From positions 62,001-126,000 of the forward strand of contig NZ_FOFF01000013.1 in the NCBI RefSeq assembly GCF_900110755.1: 64,000 bases of DNA. The letters are read 5' to 3'. The notes beneath the pieces were generated by a model. It was not told where the DNA came from. It made no database searches and worked only from the letters and a program-made list of their open reading frames with translations. Positions 33,338 through 42,559 of the stretch are shown piece after piece; within the stretch, counting starts at the first letter, position 1; every line of letters starts with the position of its first letter. The stretch is from Streptomyces sp. yr375 (GTDB lineage: Bacteria > Actinomycetota > Actinomycetes > Streptomycetales > Streptomycetaceae). Position numbers and translations under genes: made by a program.

Positions 33338-35388
33338 AGCCGCAGGACCGCTACGCCCAGCGGGTCCAGGGTGAGGGCTTCGCCCTGGTCGAGCCGTTTG
33401 CCGGTGAGAAGGTCGGTGGCGGGTGCGTGGGCCGTCAAGTGGGCTGGTGTCGTTGCGTGGTTGAGGAGGAAGAGGAGCCGGGTTCCGGTAGGGGCGACTC
33501 GGGTGGTGGTCTCTACAGTGCGGTGGTCGGCGTACGGGCCGATCAGGTCGTGGCGGGCGAGGACGCGGCGGACGACGTGGTCGACGCCGGGCTGGTCGAG
33601 GGCGGTCGCCACGTACCAGGCCTGTCCCGCACCGAAGTTGTGGCGGGTCACGGCCGGGGCGCCCGCGTAGAAGTCGGCGCCGTAGGTGGCGACCGCTTCG
33701 GCGCCGCGCAACTGGACGATCTCGAAGACCAGTCGGGACCGGGTCGTGAACTCCCCCAGTTTGATGAGCTGTTCGACGTCCTCCGGGCGAGCGTCCCACT
33801 CGTCTACACGGATGCCCATGAGGGGGGCCAGCGGGCCGGGGACGTCGGTGAGGAAGGCGCGGTCGTGTTCGTCCGAGCGGGCTGTGAGGAAGGTCGCGAG
33901 GACGGTGCCGCCGCGCCGGGCCACGGACTCCAGACGCTCGGCCAGATCGCCTTTGACGAGGTGCAGCACCGGCGCGAGGACCACGTCGTACGGTGCGAGG
34001 TCGGCGGTCACCGCCACGACGTCCACGTCGGCGCCGGCCTCGCGGGCGGCCCGGTAGTAGGCGTGTACGACGTCGGTGTAGCGGACCGATCGGGAGGGGC
34101 CGTCGGAGATCTCCAGGGCCCACCAACTGTCCCAGTCGAAGAGGAGCGCGGTCCGGGCCGGGGTCCTGGCACCGAGGGCGAGCGCCCCGAACTCCGTCAA
34201 CTCCTGCCCCAGGGCGGCGACTTCGGCGAAGACTCGGGTGTCGGGGCGGCCCGCGTGGCCGATGACCGCGCCGTGGTACTTCTCGCAGGCACCGCGTGAG
34301 GCGCGCAGTTGGAAGTAGAGGGCGGCGTCCGCGCCGTGGGCGATGGCCTGCCAGGTGGCGAGGCGGAGTTCGCCGGGGCGGCGCAGCGGGTTGACGTCGC
34401 GGCAGGCGGTGGTGGACGGGGTCTGCTCCATCAGCCAGAAGGGTGCCCCGTCCTTGAGGCCGCGCATCAGGTCGTGGCCGAGGGCCGGACGAGTGGGCGG
34501 GGCGTCGAGGGGCGGGTAGTTGTCCCAGGAGGCGAAGTCGAGGTGGGGTGCCCAGCGGTGGTAGTCGAGCGGGCGGTAGGCGCCCATCAGGTTGGTGGTG
34601 ACGGGCGTGTCCGGGTCGTGGACGCGGATGACCGCCTTCTCCGCGGTGAAGCAGCCGAGCAGGGCGTCGGTCATGAAGCGCTGGTAGTCGAGGGTGATGC
34701 CCTGGAACGCGGTGTGGTCGGGGCCGCGCCAGTGCTCGGTGAGGGCGCTGGGCGGCTCGATCTCGGCCCAGTCGGTGTAGCGGTGCGACCAGAAGGTCGT
34801 CCACCAGGCGTCGTTGAGGGCGTCGAGGGTGCCGTGCCGTTCGCGCAGCCAGTCACGGAAGGTGTCGGCGCACAGGTCGCAGTAACACGCGCCGCCGTAC
34901 TCGTTGTTGATGTGCCACGCGAGCAACGCCGGGTGCGCCGCGTACCGTTCGGCGAGGCGGCCGGCCAAGGCCGTGGCCAGTCGGCGGTACGCGGGCGCGC
35001 TGGGGCAGAAGTTGTGCCGTTGGCCGTATCGGTGTCGGCGGCCCTCGAAGTCGGTGCGGTTGACCTCGGGGTACTTCTTCGCGAGCCAGGGCGGGAGTGC
35101 GGCCGTCGCGGTGGCGAGGCAGACCTGTCGGCCCTCGGCGGCGGCGCGGTCGAGTACGGCGTCGAGAATCGTGAAGTCGTAGACGTCCTCGGCGGGTTGG
35201 GTCACCGACCAGGTGAAGACGCCGACGGTGAGGGTGTCGATGCCGGCCTGCGTGAACAGGCGGTGGTCGTCGTCCCAGACGGGCCGCGGCCACTGCTCGG
35301 GGTTGTAGTCGCCGCCGTACGGGATCTTGCCGGTGCGCGGGAGGCGGCCATGTTTGCCGTTTCCGGGGGCGGGGCCGGGGGCGGTCAT
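33331..35388 (-). CDS. GH42 beta-galactosidase / arabinopyranosidase
   Basis: 685 residues, cytoplasmic. N-terminal barrel with KIPYGGDYNPEQW, acid/base Glu163 in WHINNEYGG and nucleophile Glu321 in FWLMEQTPS. The GH42 zinc cluster is present (Cys128 and CYCDLC at 168-173). C-terminal trimerisation and all-beta domains follow. In a xylan locus the likely job is removing galactose or L-arabinopyranose side groups. Last gene of the six-gene operon; ATG overlaps the YesL-like stop (ATGA). Confidence 0.92.
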   Translation of the reverse strand: MTAPGPAPGNGKHGRLPRTGKIPYGGDYNPEQWPRPVWDDDHRLFTQAGIDTLTVGVFTWSVTQPAEDVYDFTILDAVLDRAAAEGRQVCLATATAALPPWLAKKYPEVNRTDFEGRRHRYGQRHNFCPSAPAYRRLATALAGRLAERYAAHPALLAWHINNEYGGACYCDLCADTFRDWLRERHGTLDALNDAWWTTFWSHRYTDWAEIEPPSALTEHWRGPDHTAFQGITLDYQRFMTDALLGCFTAEKAVIRVHDPDTPVTTNLMGAYRPLDYHRWAPHLDFASWDNYPPLDAPPTRPALGHDLMRGLKDGAPFWLMEQTPSTTACRDVNPLRRPGELRLATWQAIAHGADAALYFQLRASRGACEKYHGAVIGHAGRPDTRVFAEVAALGQELTEFGALALGARTPARTALLFDWDSWWALEISDGPSRSVRYTDVVHAYYRAAREAGADVDVVAVTADLAPYDVVLAPVLHLVKGDLAERLESVARRGGTVLATFLTARSDEHDRAFLTDVPGPLAPLMGIRVDEWDARPEDVEQLIKLGEFTTRSRLVFEIVQLRGAEAVATYGADFYAGAPAVTRHNFGAGQAWYVATALDQPGVDHVVRRVLARHDLIGPYADHRTVETTTRVAPTGTRLLFLLNHATTPAHLTAHAPATDLLTGKRLDQGEALTLDPLGVAVLRLQ

Positions 35389-36071
35389 GCGGTGAAGTCC
35401 TCCTGGGTCTCGGCGATCACCGGGCGGCTCGACCGCAGCAGGGAGAGCAGCAGAGGTGCGGCCAGCAGCGCGGGCAGGGCCTCCGTGAGCAGGGCGGTCA
35501 GACCGGCGGCCAGGACGAGCAGCGAGGCCGCGGCGAGGGTGGCGCGTCCCTGCCGGAGCAGGAAGTACGCGGCGAGGCGGGCGGTGTCACGGGCGCGGAA
35601 CGTGAACAGCGACGTGAGGACGAGGGCGTGGGCGCCCCAGAGGAGGGACGCCACGCCGATGGCCCCGAGGAGCACCGCCCACCAGCCGGGCAGTCCGGTG
35701 GCGGCGAAGTGGGTGAGGGTGAACGCGATCACGGTCAGCCAGGCCAGCAGGGGTGCCCAAAGTCGCAGCGCAGAAAGGGTGTTGAGCCGCCAGCCGCATA
35801 GGTACGCGCGGGCCGGGTGCAGGTCGGTGAGGTCGCGGCTGCGGTGGTGGAGGGCGTACAGCGCGGCGGAGGCGGCCGGGCCGAGCGGCAGCAGGCAGCC
35901 GGCGGCGAGCGGCAGGTTGGCCGGGTCGGGGCCCAGGAAGAGCAGGCCGGCGAGGCCCGGGGCGGCCGTCGCGAGGAGCAGGGCCTCGACGGTGAGGAGG
36001 GTGTGCAGGAGGGCGGCGGCGCGGGACAGGGGGCCGGTGCCGAAGCCCACGGTGTGCTGCGCGGTGCTCAT
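35385..36071 (-). CDS. YesL-like (DUF624) membrane protein
   Basis: 228 residues with about six hydrophobic helices. The pattern GPAASAALYALHHRSRD followed by RAYLCGWRLNTLSALRLW is characteristic of the DUF624/YesL family, usually encoded with LplABC-type sugar importers, as here. Proposed accessory membrane component or regulator of the importer; biochemical role unknown. Lies 49 bases after the GH39 gene. Confidence 0.82.
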   Translation of the reverse strand: MSTAQHTVGFGTGPLSRAAALLHTLLTVEALLLATAAPGLAGLLFLGPDPANLPLAAGCLLPLGPAASAALYALHHRSRDLTDLHPARAYLCGWRLNTLSALRLWAPLLAWLTVIAFTLTHFAATGLPGWWAVLLGAIGVASLLWGAHALVLTSLFTFRARDTARLAAYFLLRQGRATLAAASLLVLAAGLTALLTEALPALLAAPLLLSLLRSSRPVIAETQEDFTA

Positions 36072-36120
36072 GAGGCCGCCCCTGGCGGAGGAGCGGGCGG
36101 TCTCGGGGCGGATGCCGGGG

Positions 36121-37704
36121 TCATGACGCCGTACCGCCGAGCAGCCGTCGTTCGTCCCACCAGGGTGGGGTCTCGTCGGTGACCGGGGTCAGCTCGACGA
36201 GGGTGATCTCGTGGCGGGCCAGGGTGAGTTGGAGGTCGGTGCGGCCCTCGGGCGCGGGCAGTCGGCGGTGGCTGCGGGCGGGCTCGGCGGCCTCGTGCAG
36301 GACGTCCAGTTGCCCGGGGCTCGGCGAGCGCGGGCTGCCCATGTGCCGCCAGGCCGCGTAGGCGTTGCCGTGCTCCTCGTCGACGGTGGACCGGCGGACG
36401 AAGACCTCCCGGGCCGCGACCGGCAGGGACAGCCGCAGCTCGTGCCGGTCGGGGCCGGGGGTGTCGCCGGTCGGGTCGACGGGGGCCCAGGCCAGCACGG
36501 TGACCCGGCCGTCGGCGTGCCGGGTCACGAGGTGGTCGCCGCCGCGTGCCAGCAGGTCGGGGCCCATCCGGGCCATGAACGCGTACAGGTGGTACGTCGG
36601 TTTCCTGACCTGCCGGTGAGTGAGCAGCCCGAACCCGCCGTGGAAGAGGGCCGTGGGAACACCGGTCTCCTCGAACATGTCGCTGAACGTCCAGTACGAG
36701 AAGGAGTCGACGTGGTCGCCGCCGTGCGCGAGGACCGGGGCCAGATAGGCCGCGTGGAAGGCGGTGTCGTGGATCGGGTTGTCGGGACGGTAGGAGGAGT
36801 TGAACTCCGTGATGTGGACGGGGAGTTCGGCCAGCCGGGTGCCCTTGAGGCGGTCGCGCGGGGTGACGAACTGGTCGAGCAGGGCGGCGGCCGGGGCCAG
36901 CGTCTGGTGGACGCCGAACGGCACGTGCTGCGCGGGGCCGGAGGTGTAGGCGTGCTTCGACACGAAGTCGACGGGCACGTCCCGGTGTTCGGCGAACTCG
37001 GCGAACCGGTCCAGCCAGTCGTCGGCGCCCGGGGAGATCGCCGGGCCGCCGACCTGGAGCCCGGCGTCCACCTCCTTCACGGCGTGCGCGGTGACCTCGT
37101 ACAGCCGGTGGTAGGCCTGTTCGTCGGCGTCCTGCCAGAAGTCGGGCAGGTTGGGCTCGTTCCACACCTCGATCGGCCAGGTGCGGACCTCGTCGAGGCC
37201 GTAGCGGTCGACGAGGTGGGCGAGGGTGGCGCGGACCAGGTCGGCCCACTCGCGGTGCGAGCGGGGCGGGGTGACATTGCCGCGCCACCAGAAGACCGTC
37301 TGCTTGCCCGACGCCAACTCCTCGGGCATGAAACCGAGTTCAAGGAACGGGCGGAGGCCGGCGGCGAGGTAGGCGTCGACGACCTGGTCGACGTAGGTGA
37401 AGGAGTGGTGGCGGTGCCGAGTGCCCTCGTGGTCGTACGGGCGGTACACGCCCATGCCGTCGCTGAGCAGGCCGTGGCCTCGGATGTAGCGGAAGCCGAT
37501 GTCGCGCTGGAGCAGGGCCAGGGAGTCCTGGTAGTCGCGGCGCAGAGCGAGTTCGATGCGGCCGGTGCCGACGCAGTGACGCCAGGCGTCGGAGAGGCGG
37601 CCGGTCTGCTCGGCGGGCACGCTGATCACCCTCTCCCCACTCGCCCTTTCCCCACTCGCCTTCTCCTCTCTCGCCTTCTCCTCTCTCGCCCTCTCCCCTC
37701 TCAC
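36121..37704 (-). CDS. GH39 beta-xylosidase
   Basis: 527 residues from GTG 37704. Retaining beta-xylosidase of family 39: acid/base Glu183 in WPIEVWNEPNLPDFW, nucleophile Glu300 in VHITEFNSSY, substrate-loop FLELGFMPEEL and SFSYWTFSDMFEE. No signal peptide, so it cleaves imported xylooligosaccharides. GTG 37704 overlaps the binding-protein stop (GTGA) and has AAGGAG 5 bases upstream, giving a 25-residue Glu/Arg/Lys repeat before the domain. A later GTG at 37620 after GAGAGG is the alternative. The N-terminal extension is coded by a 15-bp tandem repeat. Confidence 0.88.
   Translation of the reverse strand: MRGERAREEKAREEKASGERASGERVISVPAEQTGRLSDAWRHCVGTGRIELALRRDYQDSLALLQRDIGFRYIRGHGLLSDGMGVYRPYDHEGTRHRHHSFTYVDQVVDAYLAAGLRPFLELGFMPEELASGKQTVFWWRGNVTPPRSHREWADLVRATLAHLVDRYGLDEVRTWPIEVWNEPNLPDFWQDADEQAYHRLYEVTAHAVKEVDAGLQVGGPAISPGADDWLDRFAEFAEHRDVPVDFVSKHAYTSGPAQHVPFGVHQTLAPAAALLDQFVTPRDRLKGTRLAELPVHITEFNSSYRPDNPIHDTAFHAAYLAPVLAHGGDHVDSFSYWTFSDMFEETGVPTALFHGGFGLLTHRQVRKPTYHLYAFMARMGPDLLARGGDHLVTRHADGRVTVLAWAPVDPTGDTPGPDRHELRLSLPVAAREVFVRRSTVDEEHGNAYAAWRHMGSPRSPSPGQLDVLHEAAEPARSHRRLPAPEGRTDLQLTLARHEITLVELTPVTDETPPWWDERRLLGGTAS
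37630..37704. repeat. Five 15-bp purine-strand tandem repeats at the GH39 start
   Basis: Units start at 37630, 37645, 37660, 37675 and 37690. On the coding (minus) strand each unit is purine-only except for one T or C, e.g. GCGAGAGAGGAGAAG, and each contains a GAGG or GGAG core. They encode five-residue units of the form GERAx/EEKAx. Confidence 0.9.
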
Positions 37705-39356
37705 CCGTTCTCCTTCTTGAAGCGTTCGCGGGCCTTGTTGTGCAGGCCGACGAGCTGATCCATGTTCTTGGCCTTCAACTCGCCGACGTAGTCGCCCCAT
37801 TCGGACAGTGGACGCTTGCCGAGGACGAACTTGAGCATGCTCTGCGTGACGTGGTCGCGCAGCGGGGTGTCCCAGAGCGAGGCCTGTTCCTGCTCGATGG
37901 ACTGCAACGGGTGGGCCGGGCCGATGGGCAGTTGCTCGCGCTGCGCCATGGCGTCCTGGAACTTCTTCTCGTCCGGGCCGAAGGAGGAGGAGACCAGCGC
38001 CCAACTGCCGCCGTAGGTGAAGACGCCGTTGAAGAAGCCGTAGTCCTTCTGGAGGTCCTTCGGGGCGTCCGGGTTCGCCCCCATGAGGGAGATGCCGGGT
38101 TCCAGTTTGTACTGGCCGCCGGTGTACGTGTAAGTGACGCCCTGGACACCCCACTTGGAGAACCGCTGGCCCTCGTCCGAGTACCACAGCCAGTCCACGA
38201 ACTGCATCATCGCGACGAAGGAGTCGCTCTTCAGGGCCTTGGTGGAGATCATGACGCCGTTCTCCAGCCGGGCGCCGCCCAGCACCACCGGGCCGGCCGG
38301 ACCGAGCGGCACCGGCACCATCTCGATCTTCGCTCCCTTGACCTGTTTGGCAAGGTTGTAGCGGTAGTTCTGGACCAGCTCCTGCGGATTGGCGCTGATG
38401 ACGAAGGACTTCTCGCCCAGGAGTTTCTGCACCGCCTCGTCATCGGTCTGGGTGAAGCTCTCCGGGTCCATGAGCTTCTCGGCGACCAGCTTTCTCAGGA
38501 ACTCGACCATCTGGCGGTAGGCGTCCGTGGCGCCGGTGAAGACGAACTCCCCCGCCTTGGAGTCGAAGCTGATGTTGTCGTAGGTCCAGCCGGCCCGCAC
38601 GCCGTACGCCTGGCCGAGGTAGCTGAGCAACGCGGCTGCGGGGAAAGGAGTGTTGGTGCTCCAGCGGTCCGTGAAGGGGTAGCGGTCCGGGTACTCGGCC
38701 TTGATCTCCTTGAGGACGTCGTACACCTGGTCCCAGGTGGTGGGCAGGCTCAGCCCGAGCTTGTCGAGGACGTCGGTGCGCAGGGACAGCGAGTAGCTGG
38801 ACTTGATCTTCTCGTGCAGGCCGGGGAGGAGGTAGTACTTGCCGTCGGACTGCCGGATGGAGTCGAGCTCCGGTTCCAGCTTCCATCTTCTGACCTTGTC
38901 CTGGAAGTTGGGCATCAGGTGCACGTACTCACTGACGGGCAGGATCGCGCCCGACGACACGAAGGCGACCTCGGAGGGGTGGTACGTCTTGGGGATCAGG
39001 AACGGGGCGTCGCCCGCGCCGATGAGGACGCTGCGCTTCTTCTCGTAGTCACTGAGCGGGACGTCCACCGGCTTCAGGGTGATGCCGGTGCGCCGGGTGA
39101 GTTCCTTCCAGAACAGCCAACTGTCCTTCGTCGGATAGTTCGGGTTGTTGTTGTGCAGCATCGAGAAGGAGAGCGGCTTCGACGCCTTGAACTGCTGGCC
39201 CGCCCGGTACTCCTGCATCGCGCCGTTCTGCTTCTTGGAGAGGTCCTTCGAGTCCCCGCCGTCCTCGCCGCTGCCGCAGCCGGTGAGGGTGGCGAGGCCC
39301 ACGAAGCCTGCGGCGGCGAGGAGTTGTCGGCGCGACAGGTGACCTGCGTTCTTCAC
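37701..39356 (-). CDS. LplA-type oligosaccharide-binding lipoprotein
   Basis: 551 residues. Tat-type signal (SRRQLLAAAGFVGLATLTGC) with the lipobox cysteine near residue 27. Large extracellular family-1 binding protein of the LplA/YtcQ class: LSFSMLHNNNPNYPTKDSW, SVLIGAGDAPFLIPKTYHP, MMQFVDWLWYSDEGQRFSKWG. Its partners are the LplB- and LplC-like permeases just upstream. Given GH67/GH39/CE7 neighbours the ligand is probably a decorated xylooligosaccharide such as aldotetraouronic acid; this is inference. Confidence 0.9.
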   Translation of the reverse strand: MKNAGHLSRRQLLAAAGFVGLATLTGCGSGEDGGDSKDLSKKQNGAMQEYRAGQQFKASKPLSFSMLHNNNPNYPTKDSWLFWKELTRRTGITLKPVDVPLSDYEKKRSVLIGAGDAPFLIPKTYHPSEVAFVSSGAILPVSEYVHLMPNFQDKVRRWKLEPELDSIRQSDGKYYLLPGLHEKIKSSYSLSLRTDVLDKLGLSLPTTWDQVYDVLKEIKAEYPDRYPFTDRWSTNTPFPAAALLSYLGQAYGVRAGWTYDNISFDSKAGEFVFTGATDAYRQMVEFLRKLVAEKLMDPESFTQTDDEAVQKLLGEKSFVISANPQELVQNYRYNLAKQVKGAKIEMVPVPLGPAGPVVLGGARLENGVMISTKALKSDSFVAMMQFVDWLWYSDEGQRFSKWGVQGVTYTYTGGQYKLEPGISLMGANPDAPKDLQKDYGFFNGVFTYGGSWALVSSSFGPDEKKFQDAMAQREQLPIGPAHPLQSIEQEQASLWDTPLRDHVTQSMLKFVLGKRPLSEWGDYVGELKAKNMDQLVGLHNKARERFKKENG

Positions 39357-39395
39357 GGATACTCCCTTGTTCGGTCAGAGGTACGGCTACGGCTC

Positions 39396-40310
39396 TCAGC
39401 CCTTGACCGCGCCGAGCATCACGCCCGAGACGAAGAAGCGCTGGACGAACGGGTACACGCAGAGAATGGGCAGCGACGTCAGGACGATCGTGACCGCCTG
39501 GATGTTCGCCCCGACCTGACTGAGCTGGTCCGTTTCGGCGCCGGAGTTGGCGCCCGAGGTGGCACCCGAGATGAGGTTGCGCAGATAGACGGTGGCGGGC
39601 ATGAGCTCCGTCCGGTCCATGTACAGGTACGCCGAGAACCAGGAGTTCCAGAACGACACCGAGTAGAAGAGCACCATCGTCGCGATGACGGCCTTGGACA
39701 GCGGCAGCACGATCCTGAGCAGGATGCCGTAGGTGCTCAGCCCGTCGATCTCGGCGGCCTCCTCCAGCTCGGTCGGCAGGCTCTCGAAGAAGGCCTTCAT
39801 CACCAGCAGGTTGAAGACGCTGATCGCGTTCGGCAGCGCGATCGCCCACACGGAGTTCTTCAGGCCGAGGCTGGTGACCAGGACGTAGTTGGGGATCAGC
39901 CCGCCGGTGAAGAACATGGTGAACACGGCGACGCCGACGAGGACCCCACGGCCCCTGAGGTTCCTCTTCGACAGGACGTAGGCGTAACAGGTCGTCAGAA
40001 CCATGGCGACGACGGTGGATACGACCGTGTAGAACACGGTGTTGCCGTAGTTCCGCCAGAACATCGAGTCCTGGAAGACGATTTCGTAGGTGGTGAGGTT
40101 GAACCCCTTGGGCCACAGGTTCACTTCACCGGCGCGGATCTGCCGTTCGCCGCTGAAGGACCGGGCGACGATGTTGACGAAGGGGTAGAGGGTCACCAGC
40201 ACGACCAGGGTGAGGAGCACGCCGTTGACGCCCTGGAAGACGCGGTAACCGCGCGTCGGCTGGTTCACGGAGGTGCGCGGACGCGGTGCGCGCGGGGTCA
40301 GGAGGCTCAC
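39396..40310 (-). CDS. LplC/YtcP-type sugar ABC permease
   Basis: 304 residues, six helices starting VNGVLLTLVVLVTLYPFVNI. The LplC signature segments are present: FNLTTYEIVFQD, FFTGGLIPNYVLV and the EAA loop LEEAAEIDGLSTYGILLRIVLPLS, ending in QRFFVSGVMLGAVKG. GTG start overlaps the preceding permease stop (GTGA). No ATPase gene in the operon, so a shared MsiK-like ATPase is likely. Confidence 0.92.
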   Translation of the reverse strand: MSLLTPRAPRPRTSVNQPTRGYRVFQGVNGVLLTLVVLVTLYPFVNIVARSFSGERQIRAGEVNLWPKGFNLTTYEIVFQDSMFWRNYGNTVFYTVVSTVVAMVLTTCYAYVLSKRNLRGRGVLVGVAVFTMFFTGGLIPNYVLVTSLGLKNSVWAIALPNAISVFNLLVMKAFFESLPTELEEAAEIDGLSTYGILLRIVLPLSKAVIATMVLFYSVSFWNSWFSAYLYMDRTELMPATVYLRNLISGATSGANSGAETDQLSQVGANIQAVTIVLTSLPILCVYPFVQRFFVSGVMLGAVKG

Positions 40311-41296
40311 CACACGCTCGTCCCCACCGTGCGGCGCGACAACTGGTTCGCGCCGGTGATCAGCACCAGGCCGATGACCGCCTCGAACAGGCCGATCGCG
40401 GCGGCGTAGCTGAAGCTGTTGGACTCCACACCGGCCCGGTAGAGGTAGGTGGAGACCACGTCGGCCGTCGGATACGTCAGCGGGTTGTACAGCAGCAGCA
40501 CCTTCTCGAAGCCGACCGCCATGAACGTGCCGATGTTGAGGATCAGCAGCGTGATCATGGTGGGCCGGATGCCGGGCAGCGTGACGTGCCAGATCTGCCG
40601 CCAGCGGCTCGCGCCGTCGATGCGGGCGGCCTCGTACAGGTCCTCGTCGATCGTGGTGAGCGCGGCGAGGTAGAGGATCGTGCCCCAGCCTGCGGTCTGC
40701 CAGATCTCCGAGCCGACATAGATCGTGCGGAACCAGCCGGGTTCCTGGATGAACCGGATCGGATCGTGGCCGAGCCCGACCAGGACATGGTTGACCGGGC
40801 CGTCCGTGCCCAGCATCTGAAGGGTGATGCCCGCGACGATCACGATCGACAGGAAGTGCGGAAGATACGAGACCGACTGGACGAACCGTTTCAGCGAGCG
40901 CCTGCGCACCTCGTTGAGCAGCAGCGCCAGGACGATCGGGAGGGGGAAGCAGAACAGCAGCGTCAGCCCGCCGAGCCACAGCGTGTTGCGGAAGACCTGC
41001 CAGAACGTCGGGTCGGTCAGGAACATCCGCACATAGCGCAGCCCCACCCACTGCTCCCCCAGGATCGAACCGCCCGGCTCGAAGCGCCGGAAGGCGATCA
41101 CGTTGCCGATCATCGGCAGGTAGCGGAAGACCAGGAAGAACAGCAGCGGCAGCACGGCCAGCGAGTACAACTGCCAGTCGCGGCGCAGGGATCGCCGCCA
41201 GCCGCGGCGCGCGGCCGGACGCGCGGGACCGTGCCGGGTCTTCGGCGGCGGGTCCTGGGTCCCTGGGGGTGGGGCCGATGTGGTGGAGGTGCTCAT
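40307..41296 (-). CDS. LplB/YteP-type sugar ABC permease
   Basis: 329 residues from ATG 41296 (GAGG 8 bases upstream). Long Pro/Arg-rich cytoplasmic N-terminus (1-45), then six helices. LplB features: VFRYLPMIGNVIAFRRF, VGLRYVRMFLTDPTFWQVFRNTLWLG, EAA loop YEAARIDGASRWRQIWHVTLPGIRP and the ending ESNSFSYAAAIGLFEAVIGLVLI. First gene of the six-gene hemicellulose operon; the CGAAACTTTCG site is 53 bases upstream. Confidence 0.92.
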   Translation of the reverse strand: MSTSTTSAPPPGTQDPPPKTRHGPARPAARRGWRRSLRRDWQLYSLAVLPLLFFLVFRYLPMIGNVIAFRRFEPGGSILGEQWVGLRYVRMFLTDPTFWQVFRNTLWLGGLTLLFCFPLPIVLALLLNEVRRRSLKRFVQSVSYLPHFLSIVIVAGITLQMLGTDGPVNHVLVGLGHDPIRFIQEPGWFRTIYVGSEIWQTAGWGTILYLAALTTIDEDLYEAARIDGASRWRQIWHVTLPGIRPTMITLLILNIGTFMAVGFEKVLLLYNPLTYPTADVVSTYLYRAGVESNSFSYAAAIGLFEAVIGLVLITGANQLSRRTVGTSVW

Positions 41297-41348
41297 GGTC
41301 GGGCCTCCCGGGCGCTCTTCGAAACGCTCGACGCGCAGCGCGTGATCT

Positions 41349-41359
41349 CGAAACTTTCG
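41349..41359. promoter_or_regulatory. Xylan-regulator operator CGAAACTTTCG
   Basis: Perfect 11-bp palindrome. The same GAAA-N-TTTC element has been reported upstream of Streptomyces xylanase genes as a negative regulatory site. Lies between the divergent permease operon (start 41296) and esterase gene (start 41567). A related TTTCGGAAA string follows at about 41395. Confidence 0.65.
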
Positions 41360-41566
41360 TGCCCTTACCGGTAACTCTGCGGCAACGTAAGGGCTTTCGG
41401 AAACCGCTGTCAATGGGTGCTGCACGGCGGGCTGGTGGGACGTCGTACGGCGTTGGAATTCCTCACGGGCGGGGTAGAACCGGGGAGTTGAGTGTTACCG
41501 TCCTCCGCAAATTTCTGTACGCCCTACGCAACGATCGTTCGCCCACGACGTCTGTGAGGTGCCCCC

Positions 41567-42559
41567 GTGCCCGCGTTCGACCTGCCGCTGCCGGAGCTGG
41601 AACGCCACCGGCCCGAGCCCGCCGAGCCCGCCGACTTCGACGCGTTCTGGAGCGACACCCTGAAGGAGGCCGAGCAGCGGGACGTGCTGGTGTCGGCGCA
41701 CCCCGTCGACACCGGTCTCCGCCTGACGCGGACCTGGGACGTCACGTTCCGGGGCTTCGCCGGCGATCCGGTACGGGCCTGGTTCAGCCTCCCGTCCGAC
41801 GCGCGGGAACCGCTTCCCGCCGTCGTCGAGTACGCCGGTTACGGTCGTGGCCGCGGCCTCCCCCACGAGCGTCTGACCTGGGTGAACGCCGGCTATGCCC
41901 ATCTGCTGATGGACAACCGGGGCCAGGGCGACCAGTACGGCAACGGGGGCGACACACCCGACCCGCACGCCGGCGCGCCCGGCGGTCCCGGGCCGGCCGT
42001 CCGCGGCCTCCTCGCCGCACGGGACTACCACTACCGCCGCCTGATGACGGACGCGGTGCGCGCGGTGGCGGCGGTCCGGGCGCTGCCGGGCGTGGACCCC
42101 GCCCGCACGGTCGCCGTCGGGAACAGCCAGGGCGGCGCGCTCGCCCTCGCCGTCGCGGGCCTGGTCCCCGACCTGGCCGCCGTCCTCGTCACGGCCCCGC
42201 TGCTGTGCGGTGTCCGACGGGCCCTGGACCTCACCGACGCGGGTCCCTACGGCGAGATCGCCGCCTACCTCTCCGTGCACCGAGGCGCGGCGGAGGCCGC
42301 CTACCGCACGCTGTCCTACGTGGAAGGCGTCTCCTTCGCCCGCCGCGCCCACGCCCCGGCCCACTTCGGCACGGGTCTGCGCGACACGGTCTGCCCGCCG
42401 AGCGGGGTGTACGCCGCCTTCAACCGGTACGGGGAGCTGACCGGCGGCCCGGATCCACAAAACGAGATCCACCCGTATCCGTTCAACGGACACGAGGGGG
42501 GCGAGGCCGAACAGGTACGACGCCAACTCGGGTGGCTGGCGGAGCGGTTGGCCGACTGA
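41567..42559 (+). CDS. CE7 acetyl xylan esterase / cephalosporin-C deacetylase
   Basis: 330-residue alpha/beta hydrolase, start GTG 41567 with GAGGTG upstream. The triad is visible: Ser187 in AVGNSQGGAL (family motif G-x-S-Q-G), Asp273 in GLRDTVCPP and His309 in FNGHEGG. The RGQG motif (MDNRGQGDQYG), diagnostic of carbohydrate esterase 7, is present. No signal peptide: it removes acetyl groups from imported xylooligosaccharides. Divergent from and probably co-regulated with the importer operon. Confidence 0.93.
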   Translation: MPAFDLPLPELERHRPEPAEPADFDAFWSDTLKEAEQRDVLVSAHPVDTGLRLTRTWDVTFRGFAGDPVRAWFSLPSDAREPLPAVVEYAGYGRGRGLPHERLTWVNAGYAHLLMDNRGQGDQYGNGGDTPDPHAGAPGGPGPAVRGLLAARDYHYRRLMTDAVRAVAAVRALPGVDPARTVAVGNSQGGALALAVAGLVPDLAAVLVTAPLLCGVRRALDLTDAGPYGEIAAYLSVHRGAAEAAYRTLSYVEGVSFARRAHAPAHFGTGLRDTVCPPSGVYAAFNRYGELTGGPDPQNEIHPYPFNGHEGGEAEQVRRQLGWLAERLAD

